This document shows positions 52,696 through 63,774 of a stretch of DNA of 64,000 nt, in pieces. Position numbers and translations under genes: made by a program. The notes beneath the pieces were generated by a model. It made no database searches. It saw only the letters and a list, made by a program, of their open reading frames with translations, and was not told where the DNA came from. How positions within the stretch are numbered: the stretch's first letter is position 1; each line of letters starts with the position of its first letter. The stretch comes from Zelopaecilomyces penicillatus (lineage: Eukaryota > Ascomycota > Sordariomycetes > Hypocreales > Pseudodiploosporaceae): the NCBI GenBank assembly GCA_005765155.1, contig VCCP01000001.1, positions 1,240,001 to 1,304,000 of the forward strand, read 5' to 3'.

Positions 52696-54435
52696 ATGAG
52701 ACTTCACGCGTCTTTACCCGGCCTGGTCCTGGCCTTGGCTGGCACAGCATTGGCCGCCCCTGCTCCAGCTCCAGACTCGACCATCAAGGCGCGAGCCAAC
52801 CCCGTCAGTGTTGTCCTTCCCGCGGGCACCATTGTTGGCTCAGCAAACGTCGTCGAAACCTTCAACGGAATTCCATATGCCGACCCACCCGTGGGACCGT
52901 TGCGTCTAAAGCCTCCTCGAAAGCTGACCAGAAACCTGGGAACGTTTGACGCCACACCCGTTGCTCCCCAATGCCCCCAGATGGGTATTTTCGGTGGCGC
53001 TTCTGCCGCATCAGCAAAGATTGCAAACGTAGAGGCCATCGCTGAGTCTCTGAACGAATCTCTCTACACGCTTCAGGCAGAGGATGGTCAAGAAGATTGC
53101 CTGTCTGTCACGGTCCAGCGCCCACTTGGCACCAAGCCTGGCGACAAGCTTCCAGTGTTGTTCTGGATCTATGGTGGAGGCTTCATGTTCGGATCTACTG
53201 CCAAGTACGATGCTACCGGTTTGCTTACAACTGGTACCAGCCGCAGCCAGCCCTTTATCTATGTGTCCGTGAACCACCGTGTGGGCGGTTGGGGTTTCTT
53301 GGCCGGTGCCGAGATTCTCAAGGATGGGAGTGCTAACCTCGGCCTGCTGGACCAGCGTCTCGGTCTCGAATGGGTTGCTGATAACATTGCTGCATTTGGA
53401 GGCGACCCCGACAAGGTCACCATCTGGGGACAGTCTGCAGGTTCCATTTCCGTTTTGGACCAGATTGTCCTGAACAAGGGCGATGCCAACTACAAGGGAA
53501 AGCCCCTCTTCCGTGCTGCTATTATGAACTCTGGAACCATCACCCCCACCGATCCCGTCGACTGCCCCAAGGCTCAGGTGGTTTATAACACCGTCGTTGA
53601 GAAGGCAGGATGTGCTGGCAAAGCAGATACCCTCGACTGTCTCCGAAAGGTTGACTACCCAACCTTTTATAAAGCTGCAAACTCACTGCCTGGCATCATC
53701 ACATACCAGGCCCTGGCCCTCTCATATCTTCCTCGGCCAGATGGAAAAGCACTTGCCGACAGCCCAGATATACTGATCAAAAATGGCCAATTCCACGGCG
53801 TGCCAATGATCATGGGTAATGTGGAGGATGAAGGCACCCTGTTCTCCTATGCGCAAAAGGATATGGGCACCACTGAGAAGCTTGTCGACTATTTCGCCAA
53901 GTACTATTTCGCTGGCGCAACCAGGGCACAGATCACCGAATTGGTTAACACATACAGCCCTCTCCCCACCGACGGAAGCCCCTTCCGCACAGGCGACAAA
54001 TTCGTATCCTATCCTGGCTCCAAGCGTCTGGCTGCCATGTTAGGCGACGGTGTTTTCACTCTCATGCGACGTGTTACCGCCGACCTGATTTCCAAAGTCA
54101 AGCCCAGCCTGCCCATCTACTCATACATGGGCTCTTACCTCTACGCAGACCCCATTTTCGGCGCTTTTGGCACCCGCCACAGCGCGGATCTTGCTGTTTT
54201 GTTTGAAGGGAACAACGATTCCTATGATACCAAGAGCAGTCGTGCGTACTACCTCAACTTCTTGTACAACTTGGACCCCAACAAGGGCTCGACTGGGTTT
54301 GAGAAGTGGCCCAAGTGGCAGGAGGCGAATCAGTTGCTGTGGATTAATAAGACGAGCGTTGGTTTGCTGCCTGATAACTTTAGGCAATCTAGCTACGAGT
54401 TCTGGAAGAATAATCTCAAGGCCATCCGATTCTAG
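52696..54435 (+). CDS. Secreted type-B carboxylesterase / lipase, 579 aa
   Basis: The intronless frame starts MRLHASLPGLVLALAGTALA, a signal peptide, then APAPAP. Family landmarks: FNGIPYADPPVGPLRLKPP, EDCLSVTVQRP, an oxyanion-hole segment IYGGGFMFGS, and the nucleophile motif GQSAGS (Ser at about residue 247, with Gln where most members have Glu). The acidic residue is in NVEDEGTLFS (about 379) and His in GTRHSADLAVLF (about 495). Its length and order match fungal extracellular lipases of the Candida rugosa / Geotrichum group (PF00135). It probably hydrolyses lipid or other carboxyl esters outside the cell. It sits next to the beta-lactam genes, but its secretion signal argues against the missing penicillinyl-CoA hydrolase. 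Confidence 0.92.
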   Translation: MRLHASLPGLVLALAGTALAAPAPAPDSTIKARANPVSVVLPAGTIVGSANVVETFNGIPYADPPVGPLRLKPPRKLTRNLGTFDATPVAPQCPQMGIFGGASAASAKIANVEAIAESLNESLYTLQAEDGQEDCLSVTVQRPLGTKPGDKLPVLFWIYGGGFMFGSTAKYDATGLLTTGTSRSQPFIYVSVNHRVGGWGFLAGAEILKDGSANLGLLDQRLGLEWVADNIAAFGGDPDKVTIWGQSAGSISVLDQIVLNKGDANYKGKPLFRAAIMNSGTITPTDPVDCPKAQVVYNTVVEKAGCAGKADTLDCLRKVDYPTFYKAANSLPGIITYQALALSYLPRPDGKALADSPDILIKNGQFHGVPMIMGNVEDEGTLFSYAQKDMGTTEKLVDYFAKYYFAGATRAQITELVNTYSPLPTDGSPFRTGDKFVSYPGSKRLAAMLGDGVFTLMRRVTADLISKVKPSLPIYSYMGSYLYADPIFGAFGTRHSADLAVLFEGNNDSYDTKSSRAYYLNFLYNLDPNKGSTGFEKWPKWQEANQLLWINKTSVGLLPDNFRQSSYEFWKNNLKAIRF

Positions 54436-55247
54436 TGGACTTGAACATGGACGAATAATGACGGATGTTGGTGAAGCACACTGGATGGATAGTTGAAAAA
54501 AACGACGAATCTAACGTAAATAGGCAATTATCTGTTTATATCAGCAGAAATAAATAAAGTGTTTGTAATCCCATGATTTACCTGTCAACGAAGCCTTACG
54601 AAGAAAGCAGTACAAAAAAGTATCGTGTGAATAACTCCCGAGAGAGTTGTGTGATGAGTGTGGTACTATGTTCGGCTCTGAAGTGAACTGTAGTTGGGTT
54701 GTTGAGTCACTGGGTCATAAATTAGGCAACTGCCGCACTTCTGTATCTCAATTTTACATACATTTGGATATTTCCACCTTGATGTTGGTGATTGCAAACC
54801 TGTATTTCTCACCTTCCATGTAAGGTGGGTATGGTGCGTTTAGGCTACCATCTCGAGAATCAGCCCCACGCTCAACCTCACGTTTGCCTAGCAAAATCCT
54901 TATTTGAGGTGGAGATGAGATCTATTATTTTGTACTATTTCCCCAAACCCCCTCATCTTTTGAAGATCTTATATCTTGCGATTGTTATCAAGCAAATGTC
55001 CGGCGAATACCTTCCAGTGCTCAGAACGCACTCCAAACGCCACAATAACTGTCCCTTCCGTACAGACCTTACCCATCTAAACTCCATTTTTCTTTAATCT
55101 ACTCTCTCAATTCTCTCTTTTTTTTTAATTCATAATTCATCTGGCTAATATCCTCTTCACGCTATACACATTTGCTGCCATCCAGCGTCATCCTGTCCAA
55201 AACCAACACAACATTTCAAGCAAGCTCTTTCTGCGAAACGCATCAAA
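54436..55247. other. Intergenic, no supported gene
   Basis: Esterase 3' flank plus the promoter and leader of the DUF3669 gene, including a CT-rich stretch near 55096-55130. Nothing else is seen. Confidence 0.5.
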
Positions 55248-56360
55248 ATGCAAGCCAACATTATCCAGCTCACGCATCTCAACGGCCATGCCAGCCTAGA
55301 GAAAATTGGGAGAGGATATAGCGGAACTGTCTGGGCACAACCATGCGCCTTGTGCGAAGTCTCGAGCTTCAACTGTCCGCATCAGCACGTCGTCCTCAAG
55401 TGTGCAGATGGAGGTCCTGGTCGATCAGCTATCATGGAGTTGCGCATGCAGCAGCGGTTGCTTCAGAGCTCTACGAAGGAATGTGCGTACTTGTATGAAG
55501 TCAACATCCCTGATTCATATGGGTTTTTGCGTGCAGACTCGAATGATTGGCAGATGATTTCAACTCCGGGGCCATCATACCGACGTGACCCGTATTTTGA
55601 TGGCCTCATCAGTGAGAAAATACCACCTCTGCCGCAATCAGTCAAGATGACGCTTAGAAATACACTATTCAGTAACATGGATCCGGAGACGAGATTAGCG
55701 ATTCATCATCAGAAGAACTACATCATACGCCCATATCTAGGCCGTCGCTTACATAGTCGTGACGCCGACCCTGATACAACGAAGACATCAATTCGTCTAG
55801 CATATCCACCACACATAGTCCATAATCTGGGCAATACTCCGATACATTTGGATCAGATGGAACATCTTGGAATCAACCCGCGCGATTACGCCATCGCCAT
55901 GGCAGATGCACTCTCCGTCATGCACTGGGCCGCAAAGATTGACGCCAACGACGTCGAGTTTGTCCTGGCATCACCTCGCTCCAACCAGCACTTGTTGGAA
56001 TCAGGTAAAAGCACGTCCATGGGAAGCATCAAGTTTATCAAAGATGGTCCCTTTGGGGAACACTCGATGTGGCTCTTGGACTTTGACTGCTGCAGAGACA
56101 TGACCATGGATGAGGCCGGGCTTGACCAGGCCTGCAAGAGCTTCTGGTGCAATGAGCCCTTTTATCCGAGGCCTGGTAGCGAAGACCCTATGGATCAGAT
56201 GCTCTGGGAGATATTTCGGTCGCATTTCCTCATGTCGAGCAGTCAGATTTTGCAACATGAGACTGAGGAGGTGCAATCATTGCCTCGCAGCTTGATGGAT
56301 CGAATAATAGAAACAAAAGGGCAGTTCAAGAGGGGAGGCGAGTGTTACTTCTTGCAGTGA
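55248..56360 (+). CDS. DUF3669 family protein, 370 aa
   Basis: The single-exon frame starts MQANIIQLTHLNGHASLEKIGRG. The early GRGYSGTVW segment resembles a kinase-type glycine loop, and HVVLKCADGG follows where a kinase would place its lysine. The C-terminal third carries the DUF3669 signature: NPRDYAIAMADALSVMHW, MWLLDFDCCRDMTMDEAG and FWCNEPFYPRPG. WLLDFDCC occupies the place of a kinase DFG motif. The family (PF12417) is widespread in ascomycetes and expanded in many species. Function is unknown; I infer a degenerate protein-kinase-like fold from these landmarks. Confidence 0.75.
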   Translation: MQANIIQLTHLNGHASLEKIGRGYSGTVWAQPCALCEVSSFNCPHQHVVLKCADGGPGRSAIMELRMQQRLLQSSTKECAYLYEVNIPDSYGFLRADSNDWQMISTPGPSYRRDPYFDGLISEKIPPLPQSVKMTLRNTLFSNMDPETRLAIHHQKNYIIRPYLGRRLHSRDADPDTTKTSIRLAYPPHIVHNLGNTPIHLDQMEHLGINPRDYAIAMADALSVMHWAAKIDANDVEFVLASPRSNQHLLESGKSTSMGSIKFIKDGPFGEHSMWLLDFDCCRDMTMDEAGLDQACKSFWCNEPFYPRPGSEDPMDQMLWEIFRSHFLMSSSQILQHETEEVQSLPRSLMDRIIETKGQFKRGGECYFLQ

Positions 56361-56550
56361 GCCCTACAGTGAGCATCGCATTGTTTACAAATCATCAACA
56401 TTTAAATTCAGGTACATATGCAATGAAGTATCATGTTTCTCATTACAATTATAGCTATTGGAATATGGGCATCCAAAACTTTATTTGGGACAAGACCCGA
56501 ATCGGTGCTGATGCGTGGGAGATGCAGAGATGACTGGTTTTTGCTGCTAC

Positions 56551-57084
56551 CTATCTGTCTTTGCATTTGTCACTTGCAAAGGCGTCCTGGGCTTCCTTCA
56601 AAACCTTGTTCAGGTCAGCGGCCAACCCAGCGGCGATGCTTCGAACATTCTTCGGAACCTTGGACACCAAAATATCGGTAAGCTTCTTGCTAGCGGAGCC
56701 AATATCTCCAGCCTGCTTTCGAGTGGTTGCACAAAGACGAGCTTTTTCTAACGCTGGCTTCTTCGCCTTGAGGCTGTTGGCCAAGGTCTTTGCGTGCTTG
56801 GTGAGATCGTCGACTTGGGGGGCCAGAGCGACGGCATCGTTGAATGTGAGGTCTCCGGAGCGAGCGATGGTCGAAGTGCCAGAGTTGATAACGGCGATGA
56901 GTTTGCCGTGGGCTGAAATTGAAGCTCTGGGATCCCCATTGAAGGCATTGATTGCGTTGTTCAGGCCGTCGATTAAGCCCTTGACGGAGGAAAGGACGGT
57001 GTTCACGGTTTTGACATCGCGGCCAACGATTGAGTAGGCTGTGGCGCCTGCGGTGAAAGCCAGGAGAAGGGAAGACGGTTTCAT
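56551..57084 (-). CDS. HsbA-like secreted cell-surface protein, 177 aa
   Basis: The protein starts with a signal peptide (MKPSSLLLAFTAGATAYS). Ala/Lys/Leu-rich helices follow: VNTVLSSVKGLIDGLNNAI, VAPQVDDLTKHAKTLANSL-like segments, and IAAGLAADLNKVLKEAQDAF. Two Cys occur, one in ARLCAT and one in DKCKDR at the C-terminus. This matches the HsbA / galactomannoprotein family (PF12296), like the gene at 19193-19774, to which it is only distantly similar by eye. A role in hydrophobic-surface binding or cell-wall association is family knowledge, not shown here. No intron is needed. Confidence 0.8.
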   Translation of the reverse strand: MKPSSLLLAFTAGATAYSIVGRDVKTVNTVLSSVKGLIDGLNNAINAFNGDPRASISAHGKLIAVINSGTSTIARSGDLTFNDAVALAPQVDDLTKHAKTLANSLKAKKPALEKARLCATTRKQAGDIGSASKKLTDILVSKVPKNVRSIAAGLAADLNKVLKEAQDAFASDKCKDR

Positions 57085-59833
57085 CTTGGATCGATGAGCG
57101 AATTACGTACTAGAACTCTATGAGGTACGATGGACAATGGACCAAAAATTGGTTTGTAAATAGAAGAGTAGGAGATGTGGGGGGAACCCATATAAGCAGC
57201 ATACACGTTTCTAAAAAAGGGGCCACCAGGAGCTCGGCACGGATACTAGTTGTAGGTTATTTACCTGGACAGCTGAAAACAAAAAGAAAGTGGAAGAATT
57301 GTTGCAAGGACTCTCCAATGAGATCTTTCGATGAGGTAAAGTTGTTCCAGTTGTGTGGAGATTGGGTTACCCTGAGCTGAGACATTCCCAGAGTACACAT
57401 GACACGGTCTCCGGAGAGGTTAGTAGGACTATCAACGCAATTGTATGATCAACTAAAAGCCATCTATTAATGTATCGTAAAACACGCTGGCAGATTTCGA
57501 ACCAGCTTGCTCATCTTGATGAAGTCATGCCATTCAGTTAGTGCTCAATCATCACTTTACATTTTGGTTGATCTCAATAGGGTAGGTAACCTCATTAACT
57601 GCTGGGATGTAATGTTGAACCGGAGGAAGTCAGATTTCAGCCAATTATGCCATTAAATAAGTATTATACTAGCTGTCACCCGTTCTAATGCGACTGCCAT
57701 CAATATCTTGAGCCATGAAGTCCCCCAGCAGAAACTTCTGCTGCCAGTGTGAGGCCGCAACCTCTCCAGGTCAACATAACAGGTCAACGACAGAGTCAAG
57801 TCTGTACTTAACTCAAGTTGCTGCAAAGACCAGCAGCATCGGCATTTCTTACTCGGCATTAACCTGAAAAATCCGGAATGGGGCTGTCGCACTGGATACA
57901 TCTGCCGAGAATATTAGTGCGAGATGCAATTTCTTACGGCATGTCTACTTGCAAGTACACATTGTGAAGTAGCGACATATCTACCTAGAGCTCCTCCACA
58001 GATCATGAATCGCGGCTTAAGAGCCCTGTCTTTATTATTTTGTTTTTTGATTTATACACGGGCTCAAACATTGTTCATCAATACGTAGTACTCGCGAATC
58101 GACCATGAGCGGGTGGTTTGGTACGGATATCTCATCGCTCATTTGCTCCCGCCTCTTCCCGTCTGCTAGTGTTCTGAAAGGCCCTTATTCGGTTAGATAT
58201 ACAGCATATACTGAAATCGACCCGAGGTTGGCGAGTGTTACAGGCGGTAAGTCCGGGCTGTTGCAAACATTGGCACACATGTAGGTAGATAAGAGATTCA
58301 GACGTTTCAGAAGGACATCTCCAAGGCATTTAAGAGGCATTATTCAGTCAGGCTAGTAAAAAAAGGGGGTCTTACAGTCATGTCTTTAACATCCTGTCCG
58401 AGCCCAACGCACCGCTCATATGTGTGCACTAATGCGTGATCATCTCATGTTTCAGCTATGTCTTGGAACACCACAGTGGGACTGATGATGATCACGGCGA
58501 AACATGACAAAACAACATGTACACCCTATGTTTGCCAATAATCAATCACACGGGACTTTTCGATCTAGATTTACCCATCAACTAATATCCTATTGCAAGC
58601 ACCCGAGTTTAATCCAAGTGTGCCTGGCCTTCCAAAATGTCTGGCCCAGTCAAACTACTTCATATGTAAGGTTATCTAATGATAATGTGGACATTAATGC
58701 GAAACGTCTTCTAGCACTCCAAATTCTCCTAGTTAGAAAAAGCGAGCATCGGATGCTATGTTCACATTCTTCTCATCCCCTTGGAGATGGAGTTTGATTG
58801 TACGCATTTTGATGACGGAGATGTCACAGTATTCGCCGGTGGGCTTACATGTTGGTTGAGGTGGAGGGGGCCTGAAACTTAGGTGCTTCGACACTCTCCT
58901 TCGTTTGATACCCACAGCATAGAAGATAGATATCCCCAATTTGAAACAATCACAATGCCTGTAATGGACTAATACCGCCCATTTGGCAGAAAGAAGCAAT
59001 ATCTTAATTCAATATCACACATACTCGATGTCACCTTAGCATCACAGAGATGTTACGTTGACAAATCAGGCTATGGTGATATAGAGAGTGGCGGACAGAT
59101 AAGAAGAATGCAGGCTATATTCCAAGGGTGGGAAAGGCAAAGTTGCACAACGTCAATCCTGTCGTTGTCTTTGAGTGGTGACACATCTAAATGCAGACTC
59201 TTGTTAACCTAGCTCCCAACCCCAACAATATAGAACTTAATAACCCCTTCCATTGCCGTGAATCTCAATAAGAATTAAAGTAAGATGAAGAGATATAGTC
59301 ATGACATGAATGGGGCAAAGGCTTTTCCCAAGAATAATGAAATAATAGTCGAGACCGCCAATATTGCTAGCTAGGTTTGATTGTCCTCCCATGGTTGGAT
59401 ATCACTTCATGTCTTATGCTGAACAGTGTAGCATTACGTTTGGGTTCTTTTTGTTTGTTATTTCAAAAGAAAAGAAAAATAGAACAAGAATATCACTCTA
59501 CTTCATCATGCTACTATCTCTGTGTTGTGTGGGTATTCTCCGTCAAATGTGTGCATAATAAGACAATGTGAACAAGGCGGAGCAGAGCGGGATGCGATGA
59601 CAAGAGAATGACTTGTTTGTAACTCGGCGATTTCTGACTTCGGGCAACCTCGATAGTTGAGCGAAGCCTTTCATCCCGAGTGTCACTGCAACATATATAT
59701 ATACTCTCTTCGGAACCACTTCATTTGACAACATCACAAACCCTCAGCAGGCAATCCAACAATCATCAACAAGCAAACAATCCACACATTGACACTTCAA
59801 AGAACTTCAGCCACCAAAGTAAAGCCACACTGA
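57085..59833. other. 2.7-kb intergenic region, no supported gene
   Basis: Only short, motif-free frames are present (for example 57653-57901 and 58504-58797). A TATATATATA tract at about 59691-59702 lies upstream of the Vps62-like pseudogene and may be its old core promoter. Confidence 0.5.
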
Positions 59834-60941
59834 ACCCAAACCCTTCTTTTCATCTCCCCTTTGATCGCCAACGCAGCTCCTACAAGTCAGCTTGCCTACC
59901 ATGACTATGGGGAGCTTAGAGCTACTGTAACATCTTAATATGAATGGCTCTTCAATAGCCGGTGGTCAGCCGGCCTGAAGATCACCCTTTCCCATCCAAA
60001 ACCTGACGGAGTGTTTCGAACCCTGGGCCCTGTCGGTGTGGGTCAAGAGCTTGACTCCGTCAATGACAGGCAAGGCACCCTGGTTGTGGGATTGAATCCA
60101 GACCAACCACCGGCGGATGCATCAATGCCGGCACTCAAAGAACCAGTTGAATGGAAGGAGATATGGAGAAATGATGGCAGTTCAGCTGTCTTTTATGTTT
60201 CCATTTGGAGACCTGTTGCCCCAGAAAGCTACACATGCTTGGGTGATACCGTATCCAAGCTCAACTATTGGGTCAACGACAAGCAACCCATTTGGTGTGT
60301 GCGAAGCGACTTTGTTAGACCAGCGGTGTATATTTTCACGGCGTTGTGGAAGAACTAAGATACAGGAGCCAAAGAACGCGTTAGCCTCTGGGAGACTGTC
60401 ACTTCCAAAAGGAGCGATGTTGGCGATGAGTTATTCCATCTTTACACCGGCACCTTTCATGCTGAAACATCCTGGGACGCTCCAGTGCCCAATGCCAAGA
60501 TTCTCGCCATCAAAATTCCAAGAAACTACACAACCGAATTTCCTAACACATCAACAGATCAAACCGAGCAATTACAATGGTTTGAACGAAGGGAATATCC
60601 TCGCGTCTACCGGTGTGGCAAATCTTACACTACCATTAACCTCCCTTTTCCCACCCGACCATCTTTCCATTATCCAGAATATCCGCACTCCATTCTGCAC
60701 ACTTCAGAAATCCGTTGGTTGGCTTGTCCGAATCGCCTACCGCAACAAGGGAACGGCCGCTGATAACATTGTACGAACCATGGAACTTGGTGTATCCAAG
60801 GAAGAAACCAGAACAATGGAAGAGCAGGTTGGCCTTTCAATCACTGCCCAGGCTGGCTCTGAGGCCAGCTTCTTCCAAGTCAGTCTCAACTACCAGCTGA
60901 CACGTGGTCGGTCTTCGACTATGGCTTCCGATAAACAGTAA
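59834..60941 (+). pseudogene. Decayed Vps62-family secreted protein gene
   Basis: One frame reads a signal-peptide-like LLFISPLIANAAPTSQ with no ATG in frame. It then reaches TAA at 59936-59938, YEWLFNSRWSAGLKITL, and the Vps62 signature VSIWRPVAPESYTCLGDTV...IWCVRSDFV. A second TAA follows at 60356-60358. The same frame continues TGAKERVSLWETV to about 60600. The expected C-terminal part (LPLTSLFPPDH...NPFC-type, VGLSITAQAGSEASFFQVSLNYQ) then lies in another frame, ending at 60941. Two stops, a frameshift and a missing start make this a pseudogene. Vps62-like proteins (PF06101) are common in fungi; their function is poorly known. Confidence 0.75.
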
Positions 60942-63774
60942 AGCGTCTCTACGAATATAAATACCTCACTGGGGACAGCTGGCGTCATGTTAACCAAGAG
61001 AGAGATTATCAAGGGTGTTCTTGGGAATGGAAATGTTGTTCATGAAACGAAGATTGATTTTGAACAGAACATTGACAGACAAGAAGTGAGCCTTTGCGAT
61101 TGTTCTTGATTGGTGTCACGTTTGAGCTCCGAGGGAGGTATGCCGACGAGAGATACTGCGCCATGAATGGTAAAATGACTTGAGCTCTTATGATTCACTT
61201 GCTTGACAGGCTTATTACCGTCATAGGGGTCGTTGGGCTGGCAATCTTCCATCTGCGTTTGTGTTTTTCTTTTCTTTCAACTATTGTTTCCTTTGTCCTG
61301 TTCGCTTGCTAATTCCAGCTGTTTCATTTGCTTCTTTTTCTTCTTTTGACCGATGACCGACTTGGCGTCTTATTTTCTTATCTATATATGGCCTTTTCTT
61401 TCCAATAGTTATACTTCTGTTCCATCAACAGGTATCTAGAAAGCTCAGTTGTGAAACATGCTCTATCGCTCTTATCACGCTTGAGTGGCAGCCAACTGAT
61501 CTCAGGCAAAGTTGACTCCCCCAACCTGCTCTTTCTCTATACTGCAAAGATGATGGATTTCGCAAAGGATCGGCTTACCAGGTCATTGGAATGCTCGCTA
61601 TGACCAGATGATGGCTAGCAATGTTGTGTGCAGCTGGTAGCCAGACAATGTATCGCCAACTTGGTGAGTGCCGTCTCTGTAGATCATGTAGCCAAAGTTG
61701 TCAATGCCGCAGCGCTGAACCATCTTTCAGCGTCAACGTCGTCTACATCATGGCACCCGCAAGACATTGCATGAACGATGTCTTCTCAGCACTCAGTCAT
61801 ACTACCTCTTATAACGGTCCCGAAGTCGTGATACTTATTACTGTGGACCAACTATGCCTTGATTCCACATGGCGACACCAATCTGTCCACATTGTGTAGG
61901 CTAATGCGGAATAGTGCAGTTTAGAATTGCACGCGAGTCAGACAGCTGTGCAATGGATTCGTGTAGGGAGCTTGATTGAGTAAGCCTCGATAAGTAGATG
62001 ATTACTAAATGATGGATTCGAATGAAAAACAACGATAACCATTCTGGTGGGGATGTTCAAGAGGTTGAGTAGCAAAGCGAAGTTACAAGAGTATAGAAAG
62101 ATAATATACCGATGTAAAAGAAAGTCTTGTCCACCATTAATATGTGTAACTTCAACTGTATGCATGGGTTGCGCTGGGGGCTGAAGCGGCCTTGAGGTAA
62201 CGAAATTGCATTCAATCACCGCTTCAATACGTCTCCTCACTACGAAAATTAGACGGCTCCACCGCTCAGACCTCTAATCTGTTGGACCTCGCTTGGCCGA
62301 TTGATCTGCCTGATGGTTACGAAACTGATGAGAATGAATATACGAACAGCACAGATGGCTCATCCGGTGAAGATGGGAGGGTCGAGTGCTGCCAAATATG
62401 ACGAAGCACCATGTGCCAAATTTCAGTGCCTCAGGCTGGCAAAAGTTCATCCAGCAGGAATGAGGCTCTTGCATCTGCACCGTTGGACTTTGCACCAGCC
62501 ATAGATCTCCCCCCTCCAAATTTCATTTCTTTCGGCGTCCACTTTCGCTTGGCTGCACCACACATTTACCTGCCAATGGCTTCGTCTCATTCGCCCAATA
62601 CGTCGGTGATGGGTATCGACTCTTCGCTCAGGATGCCGCATATGGAAGGGATGGGGGGGTTTTGACAAGGGCTGCTCTCCCCGCCTTTGCCTTATTCGTC
62701 TCTCGAGTCTCGACAACCCCACCTTCAGGGTCAACATCCCACATCTCTGTGATTGGATCCTAAAACCGTCCATGGCATCTTTACAACTAAAAGGTATCTG
62801 AGACGGGTGTCCTAGGTGCTGTTCTAGATGTCTATCTCCGGAGCTACTCTCTGCCACGAGGCACCGCAGCCTGACGTTGCAGTGCGGCTGAAAGGGCTCC
62901 TCCCTGTCGCATCTTTATTATTACCGACTGGCGAAGTTGTCTCGCGTGGGAACTGCTGCTCTACTGTGCATGACAGACAGGGTCCATTCATTGAGTTTCT
63001 ATTTCCATCGTTGAAGTATGTTCCTGGATTGTGCAGCTCGCTCACGCCCTGGAGTTGTCGGGCAAAATTCTTGCGCAGCGCTTCCCGTTGCGTTGGTCAG
63101 TAGAAAGCTGTCTTGAATCCCATTTATAGTTTCAGATGGATGAAGCCTTCCATTTGATACCCTATCCTCTTCAACAGGCCGCGGTCCCGCGTCATGGCCA
63201 TCTCTTCACGTTCACGATGCCTCCCAGAAAGAGCGACAGCGATCCCCACCGGCCCCTGCAACCCACCCTGGTCTTCACACAACCCCTAGCCAAGCCCTCG
63301 GTTGCAACGAATAACGACGAATGTGACCACAGGACCCAGTAGACTGGGCAAGGATTCCTCCGTCTTACTTTCTATCTGCGAATATTAAAGTGATTGCAAC
63401 ATGGACGTGTGTGAGCGTCCAGAACGAATCCCTTTTTGGCACTGGCTTTATTTTCCCCCCCAAACATGGGCAGCTCGCCGCAACTCTAACGAGTGCAGCC
63501 CTACGATCTATCAAAGAAAACCGGTAGATAGACCCGGATGTGGTGGCGCTTTTCTCAACGCTCTCCAGCCAAGGGGCTCCCCCGTCTTTCTTAGAACCTT
63601 CGTCATTTTAGACTTGTTCTTCAGTAGCTTCTAACTTATCCCTTTCTCTCTTTCTTTCTTAGTGCAGGGTTCTTGCATCTCCAGCTCTGTTTACGCCCGC
63701 TATTCTGTCCGTCCACCTAGCACGCGCGCACACCATACCAAGACTGGTTTGAGATCGTCCTTCATAACACAACA
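60942..63774. other. 2.8-kb intergenic region upstream of the truncated right-edge gene
   Basis: No supportable coding frame. The final 150 bases are pyrimidine-rich (about 63637-63662), as expected for a fungal promoter/leader of the gene starting at 63775. Confidence 0.5.

Noticed and set aside
52696..54435. Carboxylesterase as the missing hydrolase of penicillinyl-CoA
   Set aside because: It has a clear signal peptide and the architecture of extracellular lipases, whereas the CoA thioester should be hydrolysed inside the cell, probably in peroxisomes.
57481..57520. tRNA T-arm-like sequence (GGTTCGAAAT on the minus strand)
   Set aside because: The arms around the TTCGAAA do not pair as a 5-bp T stem, and no matching D or anticodon arm was found upstream.
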